A DNA stretch of 8,025 nucleotides from contig QHOM01000087.1 in assembly GCA_003218785.1 (NCBI GenBank), forward strand, positions 1 through 8,025, given 5' to 3'. Shown piece by piece: positions 1 through 5,403 of this stretch (the stretch's first letter is position 1; each line of letters opens with the position of its first letter). Origin of the DNA: Verrucomicrobiota bacterium (GTDB taxonomy: Bacteria; Verrucomicrobiota; Verrucomicrobiia; Chthoniobacterales; UBA10450). The notes under the pieces were generated by a model. It did not search any database. It saw only the letters and a program-made list of their open reading frames with translations, and was not told the origin of the DNA. The translations under genes and the position numbers were made by a program.

Positions 1-537
1 CGCGAGTTCAATCAGGGCTTCGCCGAGATCATCAAGCACGCGATCATCGCCGACGCGGAAATGTTCGCGGCCGTTAGAAATGTCGATCTTGAAAATCTCG
101 CGCCGCTGATCGGTCGCAACATTGAGATAAAATCGAAGATCGTGGCCAAAGACGAGCATGATCGTACCGGCGAACGCGCGCTTCTCAATTTCGGTCATAC
201 TGTTGGTCATGCGATCGAGCGCGCCGGTGATTACAAGAAATTTCTGCACGGCGAAGCGATTAGTCTTGGAATTGTTGCGGCCTGCGATGTCTCGGTGAAA
301 AAAGCCGGACTGCCGCGCGATCAGCGCAATGCGATTGTCGATCTTCTGCGACATTTCGATTTACCGACGCATTTACCGTCGGATTTTCCACGGGAAAAGA
401 TTTTCGACCCGCTTCAGTACGACAAAAAATTCGAGAGCGGAGAAATTCGCTTCGTTGTTACATCGACCATCGGTTCGGCGCATTTGTCGAGCGACGTGAC
501 GCTCGACGATATTCGCGAGGCGATAGGGGCTTTGTAG
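1..537 (+). CDS. aroB: 3-dehydroquinate synthase, C-terminal half (5' end outside window)
   Basis: AroB converts DAHP to 3-dehydroquinate, the second step of the shikimate pathway; it is cytosolic and needs NAD and a divalent metal. The frame is already open at base 1, so the 178 residues seen are roughly the C-terminal half of a protein that is usually about 350-370 residues. Visible family signatures are GFAEIIKHAII (fragment residues 6-16, with a metal-ligand Glu), NFGHTVGHAIE (63-73) and FLHGEA (81-86), which carry the metal-binding histidines, and a late DKK followed by GEIRFV that binds substrate phosphate. The ATG at 61 is internal, not the start, because conserved AroB sequence is encoded before it. 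The stop TAG at 535-537 lies inside a palindromic repeat, and the next gene converges on it from the opposite strand. No disruption is visible. Confidence 0.96.
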   Translation, partial: REFNQGFAEIIKHAIIADAEMFAAVRNVDLENLAPLIGRNIEIKSKIVAKDEHDRTGERALLNFGHTVGHAIERAGDYKKFLHGEAISLGIVAACDVSVKKAGLPRDQRNAIVDLLRHFDLPTHLPSDFPREKIFDPLQYDKKFESGEIRFVVTSTIGSAHLSSDVTLDDIREAIGAL

Positions 538-581
538 GCGCGGTCGCTGACCGCGGGCCGGGGTCAGCGACCCCGGCTACA
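533..581. repeat. Palindromic element: two inverted 24-nt repeat units (REP/BIME-like)
   Basis: Two 24-nt units that match at 21 of 24 positions lie head to head, at 533-556 (+) and 558-581 (-), separated by one base. Each unit is also a hairpin with a 3-nt loop: CGCGGTC/GACCGCG (539-545/549-555) and CCGGGGTC/GACCCCGG (558-565/569-576). The whole can also fold as one long stem (GGTCGCTGACC 542-552 with GGTCAGCGACC 562-572). Two of the three differences between units form a compensated base pair. The element contains the aroB stop codon and sits between convergent genes, so it may act as a bidirectional terminator, although no T-run follows. Membership in a dispersed genomic repeat family is inferred. 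Confidence 0.8.
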
Positions 582-583
582 AC

Positions 584-605
584 GGGCGATTGAGGTCAAT
601 CGCCC
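584..605. terminator. 10-bp perfect hairpin between convergent genes, possible terminator
   Basis: GGGCGATTGA (584-593) and TCAATCGCCC (596-605) form a perfect 10-bp stem with a 2-nt loop (GG). It overlaps the last residues and the stop (596-598) of the amidase gene on the minus strand and lies 46 bases past the aroB stop. The position suits a bidirectional transcription stop, but neither side has a T-tract, so Rho-independent termination is not proven. It could instead be a second palindromic repeat family next to the first element. Confidence 0.45.
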
Positions 606-1984
606 CTACCCTCTCGCCCCTTTCGATAATATGCCGCTAAACCATCGGCTACGCCGTCGGCGTATTCACGAAAGATGCTTTTCCGATCCACGCCGTTGAC
701 GCTTCGGATTCCGTCATAGTCCCCAGCCTGAATGCGCGCGAAAGCGTCGTTGCTGTTCATGACGTAAGGCTCACAATAAACAACCGGGCAACGATAAAGC
801 CGCGTAGCCAGCAAATTACGAGCATACACATAGCCGCTTGTTCCAATCGTCGTTGCATTCTGCGCGGTTGGATACTGATAGGGCGGCAATTGCATTTCGT
901 TCGCCATGGTTCCAGCAATCGCATCGGCTAGCGGTAATTCTTCATCACTGACGCGGCTCAAAAGTCGCCGGATCATCTCGAAGCGCTCATCGTCCAACTC
1001 GAGCTCGTCCTGCAAATATGCACCGTTAACAAGCAGATGCAGATGATTCGTGTCGGTCAAGGTCGGATTGTTTGGGTCGCCCCAGCCTTCAGCATTTAAA
1101 TGCAGACAAAGCACGAGATCAGGATGCAATTTGAAGTTCACCAGCGCCGCCCGGCGTCGAATTTCGCTGTAACGGTAGAATAAAATTTCGCTCTGCCAGC
1201 GAATCGTTTGTTCTTTTTCGGGATCATTTGGATCAAGAACATCCAGCCGCGGTTGTGGCACGCCGTTTCTAATCAGAATTTTGCCGGCGAGCAGTATAAA
1301 ATCCTCCGGACGCTTTGGCGTAACCGGCTCCTCGCTGTTGCGGATAAAGAAGACTTTCGCGCCCAATTGTCGCAGTCGCGGCGCTAGCAGACGCGCTACG
1401 CGCAAAGCCAGATCGCCTTCCTCCACCGGCGCGCTGTTCCCGACCTGGAACCAGCGCTCCTCCATCTTTGCCCATTTCCCGCCAAGATGCCCGGGGTCAA
1501 GCGCGATCCGCAAACCCGAGAGCGGCTTTTCGCGTTTCGCGGGCGGCAAAGATTTGGCAGGCCGCCAAAGTCGCGGCACGGGATTGCGCGCGTCGTCGTT
1601 CTCTGCAAATCGCAAGCTGAAAAACCCTTGCGCATCCCGATTCATCAGAATCCGTGCGGTCTTCTCGTTTATTCCGATCAAATCCGGAGCTAACCCGTGA
1701 GTGCAATAAACGTCCCGAATTAGCCGGGTGAAATCATCGTGGGTAATTGTTTCCTGGTAATTTTCCAAAACCCCCCATTTGGGATGCGCACCGAGAATTC
1801 CAAGATTTTCGGCGGCGTGACTGGCCGCGGGAAAGATCAGGACGAATGACGAAAGAATGACGAAACACGAATGGCTCCGCCACGTTGAATCGTTAAATCG
1901 TTGAATCGCTAAATCGTAAATCCGATGTAACAGTGTAACGATGTAACCAATTACGCGGTCCCCCCGGATTTCGTCATTCGTCAT
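596..1984 (-). CDS. Secreted N-acetylmuramoyl-L-alanine amidase (Amidase_3 fold)
   Basis: Zinc amidases of this family cut the bond between N-acetylmuramic acid and L-alanine in peptidoglycan, in the periplasm. The catalytic domain starts near residue 157 with LRIALDPGHLGG (zinc His166), continues with VEEGDLAL (zinc Glu188 or 189) and VLCLHLNAEGW (zinc His295), and ends with PVVYCEP, where Glu405 fits the catalytic glutamate. The stretch at about 60-155 is not recognised. The insert between the zinc His and the catalytic Glu is longer than in minimal amidases. A hydrophobic segment (FVILSSFVLIF, 41-51) followed by SHA-A (55-58) looks like a signal peptide, but its n-region would be an unusual 40 residues. 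Residues 1-48 are encoded by a short-repeat element (1841-1982). I kept ATG 1984 because no ATG, GTG or TTG lies in frame between it and the mature part; a CTG start nearer the hydrophobic core is possible. No clear Shine-Dalgarno is seen. Confidence 0.88.
   Translation of the reverse strand: MTNDEIRGDRVIGYIVTLLHRIYDLAIQRFNDSTWRSHSCFVILSSFVLIFPAASHAAENLGILGAHPKWGVLENYQETITHDDFTRLIRDVYCTHGLAPDLIGINEKTARILMNRDAQGFFSLRFAENDDARNPVPRLWRPAKSLPPAKREKPLSGLRIALDPGHLGGKWAKMEERWFQVGNSAPVEEGDLALRVARLLAPRLRQLGAKVFFIRNSEEPVTPKRPEDFILLAGKILIRNGVPQPRLDVLDPNDPEKEQTIRWQSEILFYRYSEIRRRAALVNFKLHPDLVLCLHLNAEGWGDPNNPTLTDTNHLHLLVNGAYLQDELELDDERFEMIRRLLSRVSDEELPLADAIAGTMANEMQLPPYQYPTAQNATTIGTSGYVYARNLLATRLYRCPVVYCEPYVMNSNDAFARIQAGDYDGIRSVNGVDRKSIFREYADGVADGLAAYYRKGREGRGD
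1841..1982. repeat. 142-bp element: 14-bp inverted ends enclosing an 8-bp-unit array
   Basis: GACGAATGACGAAA at 1841-1854 is repeated exactly in inverted orientation at 1969-1982. Extra partial copies of the same word lie at 1855-1865 and 1991-2000. Between the ends, 1884-1947 is a run of eight units of 8 bases, first of the type GTTGAATC/GTTAAATC (1884-1915), then a degenerate unit, then GATGTAAC/AGTGTAAC (1924-1947). The element covers the start codon and the first 48 codons of the amidase. Such words look like the low-complexity intergenic repeats I associate with Verrucomicrobiota genomes (recalled, not checked). Nothing in it resembles a transposase, so if it moves it would be a non-autonomous element. 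Confidence 0.75.
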
Positions 1985-2051
1985 TCGAGCTTCGTCATTT
2001 TACCCAACATCCGTGTTTGGATTTCGCTTTCTTTAATACGATGGTCGCAGA

Positions 2052-2906
2052 ATGCTAACGGTTCTTTTTCTGGGCGATATCGTTGGCGCGCCCGGACGCA
2101 ACGCCGTGATCGCGCGATTGCCCGAGCTGAAGGAAAAGCACGCACTGGATTTCATTATCGTCAACGGCGAGAACGCCGCCGGCGGTCGAGGGATAACCGG
2201 AAAAATTACAATTGAGCTTTTGCGGGCAGGCGTGTCGGTTGTCACGACCGGTGACCATATTTGGGATCAAAAGGACATTGTCCGATTCCTCGACCTGGAG
2301 CCGCGCTTGCTGCGCCCGCTGAATTATCCCGAGGGCGCACCAGGCAGCGGTTCGATCGTGCTGGAGACGGCCAAGGGGAAAGTTGGCGTCATCAATGTCC
2401 AAGCGCGCACGTTTATGCAACCGATTCTGGAGAACCCGTTTCGCGCGGTCGAAGCAGTAGTAACGAAGATACGCGAACAGACCGCGAACATTATTGTGGA
2501 TGCGCACGGCGAGACCACGAGTGAAAAGATCGCGCTCGGCCGATTTCTCGATGGAAAAGTCTCCGCCGTAATCGGCACTCACACCCATGTTCAGACAGCC
2601 GACGAACAAATCTTTCCTGCCGGCACTGCGTTTTTGTGCGACGCGGGAATGTGCGGTCCGGTGAATTCCATCCTCGGGCGCGCCATCGATCCGATCATGA
2701 ACCGGTTCATCTCGAATCTACCGGCATCGTTCCCGGTCGCCGGTGGCGAAGTGCGCTTGCGCGGGGCGCTTATCGAAATTGACGAGACCACCGGTCGCGC
2801 GGTACGCATTGCACGCGTCGATGAGCCTGGACCAAGTGAATCGGTTCCATCGGAGCCTGAGCCAAAGATCGACATGGAGCAGGTGCCTTCTCCGGAACAG
2901 ACTTAA
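2052..2906 (+). CDS. ymdB: YmdB/TIGR00282-family metallophosphoesterase
   Basis: Members of this family are dinuclear-metal phosphodiesterases; Bacillus subtilis YmdB acts on 2',3'-cyclic nucleotides and affects biofilm and sporulation decisions. The 284-residue protein matches from its first residues: FLGDIVGAPGR (Asp9), VNGENAAGG (Glu40, Asn41), TTGDHIWD (66-72), VDAHGETTSEK (His152) and GTHTHVQTAD (His177, His179). The expected metal-ligand Asn of the GNH motif is Asp68 here. The usual family length is about 260; the extra 25 residues form an acidic, Pro/Ser-rich tail with no recognised function. ATG 2052 is chosen because homology starts directly after it. The gene is divergent from the amidase, with a 67-bp gap that must hold its promoter, and it is 77 bp upstream of the co-directional TPR gene, so the two may be cotranscribed. 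The substrate in this organism is unknown. Confidence 0.93.
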   Translation: MLTVLFLGDIVGAPGRNAVIARLPELKEKHALDFIIVNGENAAGGRGITGKITIELLRAGVSVVTTGDHIWDQKDIVRFLDLEPRLLRPLNYPEGAPGSGSIVLETAKGKVGVINVQARTFMQPILENPFRAVEAVVTKIREQTANIIVDAHGETTSEKIALGRFLDGKVSAVIGTHTHVQTADEQIFPAGTAFLCDAGMCGPVNSILGRAIDPIMNRFISNLPASFPVAGGEVRLRGALIEIDETTGRAVRIARVDEPGPSESVPSEPEPKIDMEQVPSPEQT

Positions 2907-2983
2907 AGAGTTGCATTTGCAGCCAGCTATCCATGGCCTGAGTTTCGAATTCTCCAGAAAGACCAACGTCTAATAGAAAAATC

Positions 2984-3613
2984 ATGAAAAAATATTCTGC
3001 TCTCACTCTGATTATGGCTCTGGCGCTTTGCGCCTCGCAATTTGTCCAGGCGCAAGCCAGCAAAGACACGAAGGAAGCAGCCAAGTATTCGAAGGAAGGA
3101 TTTGAAGCGACTGAAAACAAAGACTGGGACAAAGCGGTCGAAGCATTTCGCAAGGCGGCGCAGCTTGACCGCAAACAAGCGCTAAATCTCGTCGCCGCCC
3201 TTCAACACCGCGGAATGGAATATACGACTCAGAAACAATTCCCGGAAGCGATTGCCGACTTTAGTGAAGCGCTGAAGCTAAAATCAGACGATGCAAATAT
3301 CTATGAGCGTCGCGCCTATGTGGAGATGAAGACAAATGACTACGATAAAGCGCTGGCCGACTATTCCGAGGCGATCAAGCTCAAGCCGAACGAGGTTAAA
3401 TATTACCTGTATCGCAGCTACATCTACGAAACAAAAAAAGACATTAAAAGTTCGATGGCGGATACCGAGAAAGCTCTAAAGCTCGATCCCAAGAACCAGG
3501 AAGCGCTCAGTCGCAAGTCGCGACTGGAAGCACTGCAATCTGCGAATGCACCGTTGTCTCCGCCACCAGCGGCTTCGCCAAAGACTTCACCACCAGCAAA
3601 AGGCCGGCCCTGA
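2984..3613 (+). CDS. Exported tetratricopeptide-repeat protein
   Basis: The 209-residue product begins with a typical signal peptide: MKK, then a hydrophobic core at about 5-20, with cleavage likely after VQA (residue 23). The mature part holds about four TPR units (roughly 34-66, 72-105, 106-138 and 140-172). Consensus positions are visible in DWDKAVEAFRKAAQLD, FPEAIADFSEALKLK, DYDKALADYSEAIKLKP and DIKSSMADTEKALKLDP. A Pro/Ala/Ser-rich, basic tail (189-209) is probably disordered. TPR folds act as protein-binding scaffolds, so the likely role is an adaptor in the periplasm; no partner is indicated by the neighbours. The gene follows ymdB on the same strand and ends 24 bp before the convergent infC stop. 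The start is supported by the signal peptide; the Shine-Dalgarno is weak. Confidence 0.85.
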   Translation: MKKYSALTLIMALALCASQFVQAQASKDTKEAAKYSKEGFEATENKDWDKAVEAFRKAAQLDRKQALNLVAALQHRGMEYTTQKQFPEAIADFSEALKLKSDDANIYERRAYVEMKTNDYDKALADYSEAIKLKPNEVKYYLYRSYIYETKKDIKSSMADTEKALKLDPKNQEALSRKSRLEALQSANAPLSPPPAASPKTSPPAKGRP

Positions 3614-3637
3614 TTCGCAGTCAGACCGAGTCGGCGG

Positions 3638-4231
3638 TTACGAATTACTGCTGTTTGGCGACATCGCCGGTTCGCCTGTGTCATCTGTTTTTGGCGCCGG
3701 GGCAAATCGTCTTTTCCGGCGGTTCGCGGGCAGTGGTGTCAACGTCATCGTGATGTTGCGGCCGGTGATCTTCGGTTCCATTTCAACTTGCGACATGCCG
3801 GAGAGATCTTCGCGCACCTTCTCCATCAGCTGCATGCCAAATTCTTGGTGCGCCATTTCGCGGCCACGGAATTGCAACTGCACTCGCACTTTGTTTCCTC
3901 GATCGAGGAATTCTTCGCCGTGACGAATTTTCGTCAGATAATCATGATCGTCGATATTAACGCGAAACTTAATTTCTTTCAGCTTCGCACCGGCGGGTTT
4001 CTTCTCCCGCTCGTGTTTGGAAATGTCGTATCGGAATTTCCCGAGCCCGACGATTTTGCAAACTGGCGGGTTTGCCGTTGGCGCAATCTCGACAAGATCA
4101 AGACCAATACTCTGCGCTTTGCGCAAAGCATCCGACAATTTCATGACACCGAGCTGTTCGCCAGTGGACCCTAAAATGACCCGGACTTCGCGGGCGCGAA
4201 TCCGACCGTTTACACGAAATTGTTGTTGCAG
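3638..4231 (-). CDS. infC: Translation initiation factor IF-3, probable CTG start
   Basis: IF-3 binds the 30S subunit, keeps it apart from 50S and checks start-codon/initiator-tRNA pairing. The C-terminal domain is clear (KLKEIKFRVNIDDHDYLTKI, then GNKVRVQLQFRGREMAH), as is the N-domain end (GLDLVEIAPTANPPVCKI). An ATG at 4144 would give only 168 residues and cut off the conserved N-terminus. The frame upstream of it reads FRVNGRIRAREVRV followed by ILGSTGEQLGV, which is IF-3. That frame is closed by TGA at 4238-4240, and the only codons between the stop and the conserved RVN are TTT, AAT, CTG, CAA, CAA, CAA, TTT, CGT. CTG at 4231 is therefore the best start (197 residues). AGGAG lies 11 bases before it. 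Rare starts in infC are known elsewhere (AUU in E. coli) and allow IF-3 to repress its own translation. No rpmI or rplT follows. The C-tail of about 25 residues is basic, then Ser/Asn/Pro-rich. Confidence 0.93.
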   Translation of the reverse strand: MQQQFRVNGRIRAREVRVILGSTGEQLGVMKLSDALRKAQSIGLDLVEIAPTANPPVCKIVGLGKFRYDISKHEREKKPAGAKLKEIKFRVNIDDHDYLTKIRHGEEFLDRGNKVRVQLQFRGREMAHQEFGMQLMEKVREDLSGMSQVEMEPKITGRNITMTLTPLPANRRKRRFAPAPKTDDTGEPAMSPNSSNS

Positions 4232-4242
4232 ATTAAATCAAG

Positions 4243-4247
4243 CTCCT
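4243..4247 (-). promoter_or_regulatory. Shine-Dalgarno of infC
   Basis: On the minus strand AGGAG reads 4247 to 4243, 11 bases before the proposed CTG start at 4231 and 8 before the AAT codon. It is the only strong ribosome-binding sequence near the infC N-terminus and lies upstream of the in-frame stop at 4238-4240. It supports initiation here rather than at the ATG at 4144. The spacing to CTG is somewhat long. Confidence 0.6.
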
Positions 4248-4611
4248 GGCCAGCGAAACGGGAGTGCGCCGCAACGCCGTGTTTTTCTTTATCGCAATTT
4301 CCAGTTTCCACTTGCGTAGATCGACCGGAACACTCTGGCACCGCCGCAGCTGCGATAACCACGACGACCTGCTCGCATTAATAACCGCGAGCCGAGAGGA
4401 AGTTGTAGACGACATTTTTACGCTGGCAAGCCGAATCTGCTGACAATCAGGTGGCGATTTTCTAACAATCCAGCGGCGCCGAGCGTCCGAGGCGAACAAT
4501 GTGCAACGGAGAGACGGAGTCGTAGTGATCGGGGATATCTGCTGTTGGCCTGATCCCGTCCGGGATTCACAGTTCCATAATCTAGCTGGGCGGACGCAAT
4601 CTCAATCGTGT
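4248..4611. other. Intergenic region between infC and the DsbA-like gene, no gene recognised
   Basis: About 360 bases upstream of infC and downstream of the DsbA-like gene, both on the minus strand. I see no tRNA, riboswitch or recognised protein. A small perfect hairpin (ATCCCG 4553-4558, loop TC, CGGGAT 4561-4566) lies about 45 bases past the DsbA-like stop and could end its transcript, but it has no T-run. The infC promoter and leader should lie in the 4250-4450 part; I could not pick a convincing -35/-10 pair. An 88-codon minus-strand reading frame (4499-4233) ending beside the infC Shine-Dalgarno looks like non-coding sequence. Confidence 0.5.
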
Positions 4612-5268
4612 TCACCGCGGTGGTTCGCCGAAATGGGCTTTGTGCGCGGCGTAAGCGGCAGCGTCATCGAGCATCGAGTCAATGGTCGCGACAAACGGTT
4701 CCAGCCTGACGAATCCGGAAAAAACCGCGCGGTCCCCAATTTCGCTGTCAAACACGAGCGTGGGCCGCTGCGTCACTTGCAACAAATGAAAATCGGCGGT
4801 GGCTGCCCGGACACGCGTTTCAACCACGGTTGAACGCGCACGTTCGAGCAACTCCTTGGCACCGAGATTGGCCGCCTTCGCTCCGATTTCAGCGGCGATC
4901 TTCCAGTCGCCGAAATGTTGTCCTTCGCGCAAACCAGCGTAGGCAAGCGCGAGACGCACCCGATCGTCCGTGATCCCAAGATCTCTGGCAGCTTCAGCCA
5001 CACAATTTGGCGCGAGATATTCCGGACGGCCGGGCTCGAACCACTCGCTGCTTAACATGAAAGGCGAACGCATGATTGTCCCGCTGCGCCGGTAAAACCA
5101 TTCTTCCTCCTCGTGCGAAGTCGGCAGCCCGGTTTTATCGAGCAGCGCGATCTTCCACCGAAAGTCGACTTTGCCCTCGTAGCGCTTTTTTAATTCGGCC
5201 CACGCCGGCTCGGCGAAGAAACACCACGACGAGATGACATCGAGATAGTAGGTAACCGTGATACGCAT
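4612..5268 (-). CDS. DsbA/2-hydroxychromene-2-carboxylate isomerase-like thioredoxin-fold protein
   Basis: The 218-residue protein has the DSBA-domain layout: a first beta strand (MRITVTYYLDV), the active-site helix start ISSWCFFAEPAW (12-23), an inserted helical domain (about 45-150), then the cis-proline loop TQRPTLVF (Pro169) and a final helix. The family includes DsbA and FrnE disulfide oxidoreductases, kappa-class glutathione transferases and hydroxychromene carboxylate isomerases. Where FrnE has C-P-W-C, this protein has S13-S-W-C16, so the first cysteine is replaced by serine, the position of the catalytic Ser in kappa GSTs. A glutathione-type transferase or isomerase is therefore as likely as a disulfide oxidase. 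There is no signal peptide, so it should be cytosolic. It is divergent from the rhomboid gene. Exact substrate unknown; the start ATG is supported by the immediate beta strand. Confidence 0.82.
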   Translation of the reverse strand: MRITVTYYLDVISSWCFFAEPAWAELKKRYEGKVDFRWKIALLDKTGLPTSHEEEEWFYRRSGTIMRSPFMLSSEWFEPGRPEYLAPNCVAEAARDLGITDDRVRLALAYAGLREGQHFGDWKIAAEIGAKAANLGAKELLERARSTVVETRVRAATADFHLLQVTQRPTLVFDSEIGDRAVFSGFVRLEPFVATIDSMLDDAAAYAAHKAHFGEPPR

Positions 5269-5286
5269 AGCTTTTTCGATTTGTAC

Positions 5287-5314
5287 TTTGAACGCCGAAC
5301 GTTCAACTCCGAAA
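5287..5314. repeat. Short GAACG-type inverted repeat in the divergent intergenic region
   Basis: TGAACG (5289-5294) and CGTTCA (5300-5305) form a 6-bp stem with a 5-nt loop, flanked by further related words (CCGAAC at 5295-5300, CTCCGAA at 5308-5314). It sits 20 bases before the DsbA-like start in the 135-bp gap to the rhomboid gene. It could be a worn remnant of a GAACGTTCAACG-type array or an operator; the sequence alone does not decide. Confidence 0.35.
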
Positions 5315-5403
5315 GTCTTCGGGAGCAGCGCCCAACTTCGAATGTTTAATTCAAAACGCGAGCAGATAAATCCTGCAAGAAATACCCAGCCTCAAACAAA
5401 GTT

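Noticed and set aside
1281..1700. 139-codon plus-strand frame antisense to the amidase
   Set aside because: Lies wholly within conserved amidase coding sequence on the other strand and is basic and low-complexity.
1841..1982. CRISPR array
   Set aside because: The units are 8 bp and contiguous, without spacers, and no cas gene is present.
2041..2058. Five-codon frame (ATG GTC GCA GAA TGC TAA) overlapping the ymdB start, as a coupling leader peptide
   Set aside because: Too short to tell from chance, and no Shine-Dalgarno precedes it.
2055..2609. 184-codon minus-strand frame antisense to ymdB
   Set aside because: ymdB motifs on the plus strand run through the whole interval; the antisense translation shows no domain.
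4233..4499. 88-codon minus-strand reading frame ending next to the infC Shine-Dalgarno, as a possible leader gene
   Set aside because: Ser/Arg-rich composition, no recognised motif and no ribosome-binding site were seen; the position of its stop is more likely chance. Comparison with relatives would be needed to revive it.
4553..4566. Small hairpin as a Rho-independent terminator of the DsbA-like gene
   Set aside because: The stem is only 6 bp and no T-tract follows on the minus strand, so it is noted only in the intergenic entry.
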